64,000 nt of DNA from Pseudorhodoferax sp. Leaf267 (GTDB lineage Bacteria; Pseudomonadota; Gammaproteobacteria; Burkholderiales; Burkholderiaceae_C): NCBI RefSeq assembly GCF_001422405.1, contig NZ_LMMV01000002.1, forward strand, positions 186,001-250,000, read 5' to 3'. A program made the position numbers and the translations under genes. Below are positions 48,647-58,592 of this stretch, piece after piece; position 1 is the first letter of the stretch; every line of letters begins with the position of its first letter. The notes below the pieces were generated by a model, which saw only the letters and a list, made by a program, of their open reading frames with translations, was not told where the DNA came from and did no database searches.

Positions 48647-48970
48647 ATGGGTGTGACGCTGACCGAGGCCGCTGCGCGCCATGTCAGCCGCTACATCGCC
48701 AAGCGCGGCAAGGGCTTGGGCGTGCGGCTGGGCGTCAAGACCACGGGCTGTTCGGGCTTGGCCTACAAGTTGGAATACGTGGACGAGCCGGCGCCGGAAG
48801 ACGTGGTCTTTGAAGACCACGGTGTGAAGGTGCTGGTGGATCCCAAGAGCCTGGCTTATATCGACGGCACCAAACTTGATTTCGTGCGCGAAGGTCTGAA
48901 CGAAGGTTTCCGCTTCGAGAATCCGAACGAGCGCGACAAGTGCGGCTGCGGGGAAAGCTTCCGCGTCTGA
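48647..48970 (+). CDS. iscA: A-type Fe-S carrier IscA
   Basis: This 107-residue protein has the A-type cysteines C35 (TTGCSG), C99 and C101 (KCGCGESF). It carries iron or clusters to apoproteins. It begins one base after the iscU stop. An intrinsic terminator lies directly after it, before hscB. Confidence 0.96.
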   Translation: MGVTLTEAAARHVSRYIAKRGKGLGVRLGVKTTGCSGLAYKLEYVDEPAPEDVVFEDHGVKVLVDPKSLAYIDGTKLDFVREGLNEGFRFENPNERDKCGCGESFRV

Positions 48971-48990
48971 GCGTTTGTCCTTCCGGCCAC

Positions 48991-49031
48991 ACCGCCATGG
49001 CGCCGCACGCAGTGCGGGATGGCGGTTTTTT
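48991..49031 (+). terminator. Intrinsic terminator inside the isc operon
   Basis: ACCGCCAT (48991-48998) pairs with ATGGCGGT (49019-49026), and inside it CCGCAC pairs with GTGCGG; a run of six T follows (49026-49031). It lies between iscA and hscB, 30 bp before the hscB start. It should uncouple or attenuate hscBA-fdx relative to iscRSUA. Confidence 0.9.
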
Positions 49032-49061
49032 CATGTCGCAACGCGTTGCGTGCCTCTCACG

Positions 49062-49607
49062 ATGAATCTTCAGTCCAACGATTTCGAGCTGTTCGACGTG
49101 CAGCCCCGCTTCGCGCAGGACATGGCGGCATTGCAGGAACGTTGGAAGGCCTTGCAGCGCGAGGCCCACCCGGACCGCTTTGCCGCGCAGGGCTCCTCTG
49201 CGCAGCGCGTCGCCATGCAATGGTCGGTGCGCATCAACGAGGCTTGGCAACGGCTGCGCGACCCTTTGCGGCGCGCGGCCTACCTGTGCGAACTGCACGG
49301 CGTAGCCATCGACAAGCACGGCAATACCAAGATGCCGCCCGCGTTCCTGATGCGCCAGATGGCGTGGCATGAGCGACTGGAGGAGGCCCAGAGCGTGGCC
49401 GACTGCGATGTGCTGGCACAGGAGCTGACGGCCGAGCGCGAAAACCTGCTGCAGCGTTGCGCGCGACTGCTCGATGAGGCAGCAGACTACGCCGGCGCGG
49501 CCGAGCAGGTTCGCGCGCTGATGTTCATCGAGCGCCTGTTCGATGCCGTGGACGACAGGCGCGATGCCTGCTCCAGCGCGGGGGCCTTGCCTTCCGAAGG
49601 ACAATGA
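49062..49607 (+). CDS. hscB: Fe-S assembly co-chaperone HscB
   Basis: This 181-residue J-type co-chaperone has an N-terminal J domain with H36-P37-D38 (REAHPDRF) and a C-terminal three-helix IscU-binding domain. It brings IscU to HscA and stimulates its ATPase. The ATG at 49062 gives the usual N-terminus and follows the terminator region. HscA starts 4 bp after it. Confidence 0.94.
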   Translation: MNLQSNDFELFDVQPRFAQDMAALQERWKALQREAHPDRFAAQGSSAQRVAMQWSVRINEAWQRLRDPLRRAAYLCELHGVAIDKHGNTKMPPAFLMRQMAWHERLEEAQSVADCDVLAQELTAERENLLQRCARLLDEAADYAGAAEQVRALMFIERLFDAVDDRRDACSSAGALPSEGQ

Positions 49608-49611
49608 CGAC

Positions 49612-51486
<1,875 letters not shown>

Positions 51487-51825
51487 ATGCCCGTCATCAA
51501 GGTATTGCCCCATCCCGAATACTGCCCGGCAGGCGCAGAGCTGCGCGCCGCCACGGGCACCTCCATCTGCGAGGCCATGCTGGACAACGGCATCGCGATC
51601 GAACACGCCTGCGACATGAGCTGCGCCTGCACGACCTGCCACGTGGTCGTGCGCCAGGGCTTCGCGTCGCTCAATGAACTGGAAGAAGCCGAGGAAGACC
51701 TGCTGGACCGCGCCTGGGGCCTGGAGCCGCAGTCGCGCCTGTCCTGCCAGGCTCTGCTGGCGCAGCAGGACGTGACGGTCGAGATCCCCAAGTACTCGAT
51801 CAACCATGCCAAGGAGAACCACTGA
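51487..51825 (+). CDS. fdx: isc-type 2Fe-2S ferredoxin
   Basis: This 112-residue adrenodoxin-type ferredoxin has ligands C42, C48, C51 and C87 in the C-x5-C-x2-C pattern. It supplies electrons for cluster assembly on IscU. The ATG directly follows the hscA stop codon, so the two are translated in tandem. No iscX gene follows. Confidence 0.96.
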   Translation: MPVIKVLPHPEYCPAGAELRAATGTSICEAMLDNGIAIEHACDMSCACTTCHVVVRQGFASLNELEEAEEDLLDRAWGLEPQSRLSCQALLAQQDVTVEIPKYSINHAKENH

Positions 51826-51827
51826 CC

Positions 51828-52541
51828 ATGCGGCAGATCGTCCTGGACACCGAAACCACGGGCCTGTCCGCGGCCAACGGCGACCGCATCATCGAAATCG
51901 GTTGCGTGGAGCTGCTGCAGCGCAAGCTCACGGGCAACAACAAGCACTTCTACCTGAACCCCGAGCGCGACAGCCACGAGGATGCGCTCAAGGTCCATGG
52001 CATCAGCAACGAGTTCCTGCGCGACAAGCCCAAGTTCGCCGCCGTGGTCGACGAGCTGCTGGAGTACCTGCAGGGCGCCGAGATCATCATCCACAACGCG
52101 CCCTTCGACGTTGGCTTCCTGAACCGCGAGCTCGAGCTGCTGGGCCGGGGCCCGATCAGTGGCGTCGTGGCCGGCGTGACCGACTCGCTGGCCATGGCCA
52201 AGGAGATGTTCCCGGGCAAGCGCAACTCGCTCGATGCGCTGTGCAGCCGCCTGGAAGTCGACAACTCAGGGCGCACGCTGCACGGCGCGCTGCTGGACGC
52301 CGAACTGCTGGCAGACGTCTACATCAACATGACGCGTGGCCAGGACGCGCTGCTGATCGACGTGGAGCCGACCGAGATCGCCGTGGCCGACGTGCCGAGT
52401 GTGGACCTGCGAACCTTCGAGCTGATCATCCTCACGGCAGCTGCCGATGAATTGGTGCAGCACGAGGCTGTGTTGGCCCAGCTCGACAAATCGAGTGGCG
52501 GCAAGACGATCTGGCGGATGGCGGAAATTTCTGTGGCATAA
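51828..52541 (+). CDS. dnaQ: DNA polymerase III epsilon subunit (3'-5' exonuclease)
   Basis: This 237-residue DEDD exonuclease has motif I DTETTGL (D7, E9), motif II HNAPFDVGFLNRE (about residues 86-98) and motif III in HGALLDAELL (about 150). It proofreads for the replicative polymerase. It begins two bases after fdx and is the last gene before tRNA-Val. A CATAAT element overlapping its stop codon may be part of the tRNA promoter. The C-terminus has a polymerase-binding tail. Confidence 0.95.
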   Translation: MRQIVLDTETTGLSAANGDRIIEIGCVELLQRKLTGNNKHFYLNPERDSHEDALKVHGISNEFLRDKPKFAAVVDELLEYLQGAEIIIHNAPFDVGFLNRELELLGRGPISGVVAGVTDSLAMAKEMFPGKRNSLDALCSRLEVDNSGRTLHGALLDAELLADVYINMTRGQDALLIDVEPTEIAVADVPSVDLRTFELIILTAAADELVQHEAVLAQLDKSSGGKTIWRMAEISVA

Positions 52542-52567
52542 TCACAGGCTTTCCTGAACAAGATTCA

Positions 52568-52642
52568 GGGCGGTTAGCTCAGGGGTAGAGCACTGCCTTC
52601 ACACGGCAGGGGTCGCAGGTTCGAAGCCTGCACCGCCCACCA
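52568..52642 (+). tRNA. tRNA-Val (anticodon CAC)
   Basis: The 75-nt cloverleaf has an acceptor GGGCGGT pairing with ACCGCCC and an anticodon stem CTGCC/GGCAG with loop TTCACAC, giving anticodon CAC. The T arm is GCAGG-TTCGAAG-CCTGC, and CCA is encoded at 52640-52642. Its 3' end is adjacent to an integrase gene and is the probable attachment site of the following island. Confidence 0.96.
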
Positions 52643-52658
52643 TAGATCGTTGATCTAT
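52642..52658. repeat. Perfect inverted repeat abutting the tRNA 3' end
   Basis: ATAGATC-GTT-GATCTAT is a perfect 7-bp inverted repeat with a 3-bp centre, beginning at the last base of the tRNA CCA. It could be a recombinase core or arm-site element of the integrase or a weak tRNA-end hairpin; no T-tract follows, so it is not a typical terminator. Confidence 0.6.
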
Positions 52659-52706
52659 AAGAGGAATAACGCACGCTTGCGGCGATTTTGACAACCGATC
52701 ACGGCA

Positions 52707-53630
52707 GTGATCTTTTGGGAAATCGTAGTGCGCACAACCTCTCGTCAGAAGATCGACCTGGCCGCAGCGCTCGCGGCGAGCGTCGAACAACCCGCCAGTG
52801 AACTGACCCTCGCGGAACTCGTGAATGCTTTTTGCGTCGCCAAGTGCGACGGCAGCGACACGCGACTGCGCAAGTGGGTCGCGGCCATGGGCCATTTCTC
52901 AGCCTGGACAGTGACCAGCGAGCAGCTGGAGACGGCCGCGCAGGCCATGCTGGACCACGGCTACAAGACGTCCGCCGTCAACCGCGACTTGTCGGCGCTC
53001 GGCAGCGTGTACCGCTGGGCCAAAGAAAAGCGACTCTCACCGCGCGGTTACCGCAGCCCCACGCTCGGCGTGCGCCGCTATGACGAGCCGATCCGGCGAG
53101 TGCATATCGAGCGAGAACAAGTTGACGCTTTGCGCGCCCGTGCGCTCGCATTTCGGGACCGCTCCTTCGGCGTCTACGTCGCGCTGCTGATCGACACCGG
53201 CGCGCGCAAGTCCGAGCTGCTTGAACGGCGCTGGCGTGACGTGGACCTGGAGCGGCGGGAGGTGTTGGCGCCGATCACGAAGAACGGCACACCGCGGGTC
53301 CTTTTCTTCAGCGAAGAGACGGCGGCACTGATCCAGCGCGTCTTCCCGACACGCAAGGCCGATGAACTGATGTTCCAGGGCCGTGTGCCGGGGCAGCCGA
53401 TCAGTTTCAGGAAGGCGTGGGAAACGCTGGCCGCAGAGGCCAAGATGCCCACGCTGCGCATGCACGACATTCGCCACGCCGCGGCCGCATCGCTGCTGCG
53501 CGCGGGCGTGACGCTCGGTGTGGCGGCACAGGTACTCGGGCACGATCCCGCGGTACTGGCGCGGCGCTACGGACACTTGGAAACAGAAGCATTGCGCAAG
53601 GCGCAGGAAACAGCATGGGCATCGACATAG
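52707..53630 (+). CDS. Tyrosine recombinase/integrase
   Basis: This 307-residue phage-type integrase has an N-terminal core-binding domain (about 30-130) and a catalytic domain with Arg in TGARKSELL, Lys in ITKNGTPR, HDIRH, HDP and the nucleophile Tyr in LARRYGHLE. The start is GTG at 52707; a second GTG at 52728 is possible. It probably integrated the island at tRNA-Val and excises it with a directionality factor, for which the AlpA-like protein is a candidate. Its end overlaps the next gene by 16 bp. Confidence 0.92.
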   Translation: MIFWEIVVRTTSRQKIDLAAALAASVEQPASELTLAELVNAFCVAKCDGSDTRLRKWVAAMGHFSAWTVTSEQLETAAQAMLDHGYKTSAVNRDLSALGSVYRWAKEKRLSPRGYRSPTLGVRRYDEPIRRVHIEREQVDALRARALAFRDRSFGVYVALLIDTGARKSELLERRWRDVDLERREVLAPITKNGTPRVLFFSEETAALIQRVFPTRKADELMFQGRVPGQPISFRKAWETLAAEAKMPTLRMHDIRHAAAASLLRAGVTLGVAAQVLGHDPAVLARRYGHLETEALRKAQETAWAST

Positions 53631-54250
53631 AGAACGTCTTCAACAGCAAACCAGTTCCGTTCGACGAACTGCCAGATGACTGGTTCTGCAGGCTGGATGT
53701 GCTGGTGTTGCAGTTGGGAAAGACGCCAGCGCAGCTCGCGACGGCGATCGAGGAGGACGGGATCGATGGCTACGACCGGTTCGGGCGCCAAGGTCCGTTC
53801 TCGAAGGAAAGCTTCGAAGCCAAAGAGGCGCTCGAAGTGTTGGCGGACCACGCCTTATGGCAAGCGCGATGGCAAGTCGACGATGACGATCTGACCCAAT
53901 CTCCTGCCGCGGACTTCAGGGAGTTTTCTGTCTGGAGCCGCCTCGGCTGGCCCAAGGGCAAGCTTCTAAAGATGAAACCCGATGTCGGCGGCACGTTGAC
54001 AGTCGCCCGCAAGAAGCAGCCGCGTACGCAGGACACCGCTCGGATCGACAAGACCAATCTTCACATCATCGGCGCTTTGCTGACGATGATCGAAGGAAAG
54101 TACAACTTCAAGGCGCATCCGGAATTCGAAAACCGCGCGGCGCTGGTCACACGCATCGCAGAAGAGTTTAAGCATTTCAGAGGCTTGGGTACTGTGACGT
54201 TGCGAAACCGTCTCTACGATGGCGAAGATGTCATTGAAGAATCAACGTAG
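53615..54250 (+). CDS. Hypothetical island protein
   Basis: This 211-residue, acidic N-terminal protein (MGIDIENVFNSKPVPFDEL) has no family that I recognise. Residues 130-211 are basic and helical, with a long amphipathic segment near the end (LVTRIAEEFKHFRG). No signal peptide or membrane helix is visible. It overlaps the integrase by 16 bp, so it is likely translated with it and could be an integrase partner or accessory regulator. Function is unknown. Confidence 0.75.
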   Translation: MGIDIENVFNSKPVPFDELPDDWFCRLDVLVLQLGKTPAQLATAIEEDGIDGYDRFGRQGPFSKESFEAKEALEVLADHALWQARWQVDDDDLTQSPAADFREFSVWSRLGWPKGKLLKMKPDVGGTLTVARKKQPRTQDTARIDKTNLHIIGALLTMIEGKYNFKAHPEFENRAALVTRIAEEFKHFRGLGTVTLRNRLYDGEDVIEEST

Positions 54251-54262
54251 ACCAGCGCAATC

Positions 54263-54272
54263 CACAATTGTG
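54263..54272. promoter_or_regulatory. Palindromic site before the island operon
   Basis: CACAATTGTG is a perfect 10-bp palindrome 16 bp before the next start codon, between the 53615 gene and the operon that starts at 54289. It could be a repressor operator; no specific binder can be assigned. Confidence 0.4.
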
Positions 54273-54288
54273 AGATCGAATTGAGTTG

Positions 54289-54714
54289 ATGCGCAGAGAC
54301 TGCTGCCACGCCGCAAGCGTGAACCAACAGGAGTCTCAAATTTCGACATCACCATCCGAATGGGCACCAGCGCATGACGCCTGGGCAGCATTCATTCGCA
54401 ATCATCCCGAGCTGGGCCACAACCCGGGAACTTGGCAGTTCCACAACTTCTTGCGCGTGCACCGTCAGGCGCTGCAAGATGCCGACGTCATCCGCAAGGC
54501 TCGCGGTCGGCATTGGATTGCGCGCAGGACAGGATTCTCTGCCGCTGCGTTCAACTGCTCGACCGGCGCCCCCGTGACGCGTGCAGAGCCGGCGGCCCCT
54601 ACGGGTGCAGCGGGGTATTCCCAGCCTGCCAAGGTCGGCCCACACGCCGTCGCGTGGGGCTCTGCACTACTGGGTCCGCTGCAATCCAAGTCAAGCGGGG
54701 AGGCCAAGTCGTGA
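54289..54714 (+). CDS. Hypothetical island protein with an AlpA-like C-terminal remnant
   Basis: This 141-residue protein has an N-terminal part (about 25-85, GTWQFHNFLRVHRQALQD) of unrecognised type, then a Pro/Ala linker. Its end reads SQPAKVGPHAVAWGSALL, closely resembling PQPVKIGLHAVAWRSSEV in the AlpA-like protein encoded at 55151. The tail may be a duplicated AlpA fragment fused to another gene. A TTG codon just upstream (54286) is an alternative start. The stop overlaps the next GTG (GTGA). Confidence 0.6.
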   Translation: MRRDCCHAASVNQQESQISTSPSEWAPAHDAWAAFIRNHPELGHNPGTWQFHNFLRVHRQALQDADVIRKARGRHWIARRTGFSAAAFNCSTGAPVTRAEPAAPTGAAGYSQPAKVGPHAVAWGSALLGPLQSKSSGEAKS

Positions 54715-55163
54715 CCGGACGCGTGACATTCGACGGTCGCACTGTCCAGGCCGTCAACAGCGAAGAGGTGCACTGCCCCTGCAACGGCTTCGGCCGGACG
54801 CATGGATGCTCCGTCGGGGGGCTGGTTGCTAACGCCCTCGGCCACGCGCCTGGGCCGGTGCTGGTGCGGGCAGCAGATCACCAGAGCCTCGTGCGTGAAC
54901 AGCGCCTTAACGCGGCCGCGCCTCCACTGCAACTGGCGCGACTGCCCGCGCCGTTGCAGCTCGCTGCTCGACCCTCCGTGGCGATTCTGGACGGCCGCGT
55001 GAGCGTCGGCGAGTCCAGCCGCTCATTGCTGACGATCTACTCCATGCGGCGCTCTCGAGTCGCTTTGGGGCAGTCGCAACAGTCCCGGCGAAGCTGCGCA
55101 GGGTCGTATCGATCCGGCAAATCCTTCAATATGCGTGCGGCAACCACGGGATGCATCAAGTGA
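54711..55163 (+). CDS. Hypothetical island protein
   Basis: This 150-residue protein starts at GTG 54711, overlapping the previous stop. It has a cysteine pair early (EEVHCPCNGFGRTHGC, about residues 19-34) that could bind metal, and a low-complexity Ala/Leu/Arg-rich rest. No family is recognised. The stop lies 13 bp inside the AlpA-like gene, supporting translation in series. Codon quality falls off toward the end, so the annotated length is uncertain. Confidence 0.45.
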   Translation: MTGRVTFDGRTVQAVNSEEVHCPCNGFGRTHGCSVGGLVANALGHAPGPVLVRAADHQSLVREQRLNAAAPPLQLARLPAPLQLAARPSVAILDGRVSVGESSRSLLTIYSMRRSRVALGQSQQSRRSCAGSYRSGKSFNMRAATTGCIK

Positions 55164-55447
55164 GGCCTGAAACATCTACCAACGACCACTTGCTGCGCCT
55201 TCCGCAGATCATTGGGCAGCGGGCGATCTCCCCGGAACAGGCACGCCACAACGCTGCCAATGGCCAACGCGGGTGCCGGCCTCGCCAAGCGATCGCGGCG
55301 CTGATACCCGTGTCGCGCACGACGTGGCTGGAGGGCGTGAAGGCCGGACGCTACCCGCAGCCCGTCAAGATTGGACTGCACGCAGTTGCCTGGCGCTCGT
55401 CTGAGGTGCTTGCCTTGCTGGCCAAGCCCACCGAGGTATCAGGATGA
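55151..55447 (+). CDS. AlpA-family excisionase/transcription regulator
   Basis: This 98-residue protein resembles phage AlpA (winged-helix MerR-like): LLRLPQIIG at the start and SRTTWLEGVKAGRYPQPVKIG at residues 55-75, then HAVAWRSSEVLALL. An insertion of about 25 residues separates the first strand from the recognition helix. AlpA proteins regulate integrase genes and excision of P4-type elements. The stop overlaps the next ATG (ATGA at 55444). Confidence 0.8.
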   Translation: MHQVRPETSTNDHLLRLPQIIGQRAISPEQARHNAANGQRGCRPRQAIAALIPVSRTTWLEGVKAGRYPQPVKIGLHAVAWRSSEVLALLAKPTEVSG

Positions 55448-55791
55448 TGGCCCAAGGGTACAGCCCCAACTGGATCGAATCCGAAGCCAGCATGGCGCCG
55501 CATGCGGTCCACGGTCAGTCTGCGAAGGAGTCGTCTCGCCAGGTTGATCCTGGCTGCGCAGGCACGAAGGCGCGCGCAGTAGTTGTTTGGTGCGGCGTCC
55601 ATCGCGCTGCAGCAGATGACGGCATAGCGACGTGTCTTTCAAGTGATGGCCATCTCTTCGAATGCCCTTTCGATAGCCTTGTCGCTCTCTTCGCTCGCTT
55701 CGGCCGTGTGCAGATGTTCAGCCGAGGGGCGGTCGGCAGGGGCAAGACCGATCAGGGCTTCAGCTTCAACAGCATGGGCTGCAAGAAATGA
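55444..55791 (+). CDS. Hypothetical island protein
   Basis: This 115-residue protein has no family that I recognise. The reading frame is bounded by four-base overlaps on both sides (55444-55447 and 55788-55791), which favours it being a real coding region in the operon. The only notable composition is several cysteines in the middle (VVWCGVHRAAADDGIATCL). It could be a small regulator of the replication protein downstream, but this is a guess. Confidence 0.5.
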   Translation: MMAQGYSPNWIESEASMAPHAVHGQSAKESSRQVDPGCAGTKARAVVVWCGVHRAAADDGIATCLSSDGHLFECPFDSLVALFARFGRVQMFSRGAVGRGKTDQGFSFNSMGCKK

Positions 55792-57920
55792 CCAGCGAGG
55801 ACGCGATGCAGTCGTTCCAACAGCGCGTTGACGCGCTGAAGGAGCGGTACTGCGACATTCCAGCGTCGCTTCGCCAAGCCCGGCGATGGCTGTTTTGGCG
55901 ATCAGAGCCACGGGGGGAGGGCAAAAAGGCGCGCAAGATTCCCTGCTACGCCAGCGGCAAGCGCCGTGGTTTCGGCATCGAGCTGGACAGTAGCGACGAT
56001 CGCGCACAACTGTCGGACTTCGAGCAGGCATTGGTCGGACTGGTCCACCACGAAGGCGCAGGCTTGGGTTTTGCACTGGGGCCAGACGAGCGAGGCAAAT
56101 TCTGGCAAGGCATAGACCTCGACGATGTGGCAAGCCATGGCGAGCAGATGGCGCACATCGTCGACGCGCTCCCCGGCTACACGGAAATCAGCCCCAGCGG
56201 CAAGGGCGCGCATGCCATTGGCTACGGACGCCAGTTCGCTCCACTCGCGAGCAATGCATCGGGCATTGAAGCGTACTCCTGCGGCCGATTTTTTACGGTG
56301 ACAGGGGAGGGCGTTGGACGCGGCGACATCTCGGACCTCGCCGACTTCGTCTGCGTCTCCTTGGTGCCCGTACACCGTGCCGCTGGCGGAACGCCGACTG
56401 CTGAGCTCTCGAACGAGGCAGGGGGGCACGAGGCGGAACGGGCTGAGCTGCCCACCGTGGAGGATGTGGATCCGAGAACTGTCGTCGACTTGCGCAGTGC
56501 GCTCACCATCATTCCTTCGGACGATCGCGCGATGTGGATCGGCATGATGATGGCGCTGAAAACCATCGGTTCTGCTGGTCTAAGCCTGTTCCATGAATGG
56601 TCACAACGGTCCAAGAAGTACGACGCAGCAGACGCGCAGGAGACTTGGGACTCTGCCCAGCCCTCCCGCACCAGCTACGAGGCAGTCTTCGCGGAGGCCC
56701 AGCGCCGTGGTTGGGTCAATCCCAGGTCGAATGCGGCCCAGCTCATCGCCGCGTTGCCGGACACCAGTCCGCATGCCTGGGCACCAAAGGCGTTCAAGTT
56801 CGTCGACGCGGCCACTCTGCTTGCCAACTACAAGCCGGTCGCTTATCTGCTGGATGGCTTGATCGAAAGCGAGGCGACCTGTGCGATCTTCGGCGCGCCC
56901 GGCGCGGGCAAGAGCTTCGCGGCGCTGGCGTTGTCCGCGTGTATTGCGACCGGCCAACCCTGCTGGGGCAGAAAGACGCGGCAGGGCGCGGTGTTCTACA
57001 TCGCCGGTGAAGGCCATGCGGGCATCACACGTCGCCTGAGGGCCTGGACGCTGGAGACGAAGATCGGCCTGAACGGTGCTCCCTTGTACATCTCAGAGGC
57101 GCCGGCGGCCATCATGGACTTGGAAAGTGCGCAAGCGGTCGAGAAGGCCGTCGCCGAACGTATGGCAGTGGTCGGGGCTGCCTCACTGATCGTGGTGGAC
57201 ACGCTGGCGCGGAACATGGGCGGGGGCGACGAGAACTCGACCGCTGACATGAGCCTGTTCGTACAGCGCATGACCCAGATGCAGCGGGCGCTGGGCTGCA
57301 CGGTGCTCATCGTCCACCATTCCGGCGTCGCCGACAAAGGTCGCATGCGGGGCTCCTCTGCCTTGCACGGCGCGGTCGATTCCGAGTTCATGGTGGGCAT
57401 GGAAGGCCCCGGCCAGGTTTGCCTGACCCATGTCAAGTCCAAGGAGTCTGAGCTGCACGCACCAATCGCGATGCGGCTGAAACGCGTTGTGCTCGACTGG
57501 CTGGACGCCGAGGGGCGCCCGATGGAAAGCGCCGTCCTCCTGCTGAGCGACGAGCACGATCGCGAGAGCGGGGACGAGCGTTTGCCGAAGCGCTTGCCTC
57601 CGAAGCTCAGGTTCGGCCTCGAGGCATTCATCGTCGTTGCGGTGGAGCGAGGGCAGAGATCGGGCGGGCGCGTGGCAGTACACGTAGACGACTGGCGAGA
57701 CCACTTCGTCAGGACCCACCACGCGGACAACCCCGCTGCGCGCAGGAAAGCGTTCTCCCGAGCGCTGAAGGACCTCGTCGAGGGCGGGCATCTCCAGGTC
57801 GACGGACAGGACTACTCGTTGCCAGACACCAACGATGCGTTGATCGCCCAGTACTTGCTGAGGCCCAAGCACCCCGTCAGCTCTCCATGGGACGTCGAAG
57901 ACCGCGATGACCCGAGCTGA
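55788..57920 (+). CDS. Primase/helicase-type replication protein
   Basis: This 710-residue protein has an N-terminal bifunctional primase-polymerase-like region (about 15-215; GIDLDD acidic motif and EISPSGKGAHAIGYG), then a PriCT-type segment. A RecA-like ATPase follows at about 350-610, with Walker A GAPGAGKSFAAL and Walker B LIVVDTLARN, similar to RSF1010 RepA helicases. The last 100 residues are a winged-helix-like tail. It likely primes and unwinds DNA at the element's own origin. The ATG overlaps the previous stop; iteron-like repeats lie just downstream. Confidence 0.85.
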   Translation: MTSEDAMQSFQQRVDALKERYCDIPASLRQARRWLFWRSEPRGEGKKARKIPCYASGKRRGFGIELDSSDDRAQLSDFEQALVGLVHHEGAGLGFALGPDERGKFWQGIDLDDVASHGEQMAHIVDALPGYTEISPSGKGAHAIGYGRQFAPLASNASGIEAYSCGRFFTVTGEGVGRGDISDLADFVCVSLVPVHRAAGGTPTAELSNEAGGHEAERAELPTVEDVDPRTVVDLRSALTIIPSDDRAMWIGMMMALKTIGSAGLSLFHEWSQRSKKYDAADAQETWDSAQPSRTSYEAVFAEAQRRGWVNPRSNAAQLIAALPDTSPHAWAPKAFKFVDAATLLANYKPVAYLLDGLIESEATCAIFGAPGAGKSFAALALSACIATGQPCWGRKTRQGAVFYIAGEGHAGITRRLRAWTLETKIGLNGAPLYISEAPAAIMDLESAQAVEKAVAERMAVVGAASLIVVDTLARNMGGGDENSTADMSLFVQRMTQMQRALGCTVLIVHHSGVADKGRMRGSSALHGAVDSEFMVGMEGPGQVCLTHVKSKESELHAPIAMRLKRVVLDWLDAEGRPMESAVLLLSDEHDRESGDERLPKRLPPKLRFGLEAFIVVAVERGQRSGGRVAVHVDDWRDHFVRTHHADNPAARRKAFSRALKDLVEGGHLQVDGQDYSLPDTNDALIAQYLLRPKHPVSSPWDVEDRDDPS

Positions 57921-58013
57921 AGAAAACTCAAGAAGTATGAGCCGCTTCGACCGATTTGCGGGCAAGCGATTTCTGAACTCCGATGAACGCGATCGCACTC
58001 GGTTTGCGGCGTG

Positions 58014-58226
58014 GGACAAAGTCGAGACTGGCACCGTCTGCGACGAAGGTGGCCGTTGTCCCGCAATTGTCTCGCGATGGTCTCGATGTTCGACAGCGGT
58101 TGAACTCCATCGGATCCGATTTCGACACTGCGCGGGCCTTCGGACAAATCCAGGACACGCCCAGGACATCAGTGGGACACCCGGGACACCACCCTTAAGG
58201 GGTGTCCCGTTGTCCCTGTCGTGTCC
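58014..58226. other. GGACA iteron-like array with central hairpin, putative replication origin
   Basis: GGACA occurs at 58142, 58153, 58164, 58175 and 58184, four of them phased every 11 bp. The complement TGTCC occurs at 58203, 58211 and 58222. GGGACACC (58183-58190) and GGTGTCCC (58201-58208) form an 8-bp stem around an AT-containing centre. Single outlying copies are at 58014 and, inverted, 58057. This 351-bp stretch between the replication gene and the next gene has no convincing coding content. Iterons of a RepA-type origin are the best explanation; a regulator array is the alternative. Confidence 0.6.
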
Positions 58227-58271
58227 CGCGACCTCAGCGCTAGCTTTCCTTCAACCATCAGCATCACAACA

Positions 58272-58592
58272 ATGAGCACTGCAACACTTCCCAAAGACCC
58301 CTGCGCCAGCGCCGTCGACCGCGATTGGTTCGAAGCGCGTCCCAAGCGAACGCTGCGTTTGCGCCTGCGCTTGCCCGCCGAGTTCGCGGCGTCTACGCAC
58401 GTGCTGGTCGTCAAGCTCAGCCCCGGAGACCGAATGCGGGTGCCACTCACGCCGCAGGGACCGGCCGCATACGTCGAGTCGATGATGTCCAACGCGCCCG
58501 TCGCTCCCTTGGTGGAAAAAGGACTCGCCGCAACCCTGGGTCGCGTCATGCCCGAGGTGTCGACGCTGAATCGACGCTGGAGACCGCGATGA
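58272..58592 (+). CDS. Small hypothetical island protein, paralogue of the next gene
   Basis: This 106-residue protein has the pattern DWFEARPKRTLRLRLR, then THVLVVKLSPGDRMRVPL. The next protein repeats the layout (WFALHPLRSIRMRP, SHVIVFQRPNGTLARIP), so the two are homologous. The basic, beta-rich core suggests nucleic-acid or phage-protein binding, but no family is known to me. The stop overlaps the next ATG (58589-58592). Confidence 0.65.
   Translation: MSTATLPKDPCASAVDRDWFEARPKRTLRLRLRLPAEFAASTHVLVVKLSPGDRMRVPLTPQGPAAYVESMMSNAPVAPLVEKGLAATLGRVMPEVSTLNRRWRPR

Noticed and set aside
58142-58226. CRISPR-like array
   Set aside because: Repeat units are 5 bases with 11-bp period and inverted copies, without spacers of regular length or cas genes.
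57907-58275. Open frame of 122 codons overlapping the end of the replication gene
   Set aside because: Its second half runs through the GGACA repeat array and has no protein-like composition; the overlap start is the only support.
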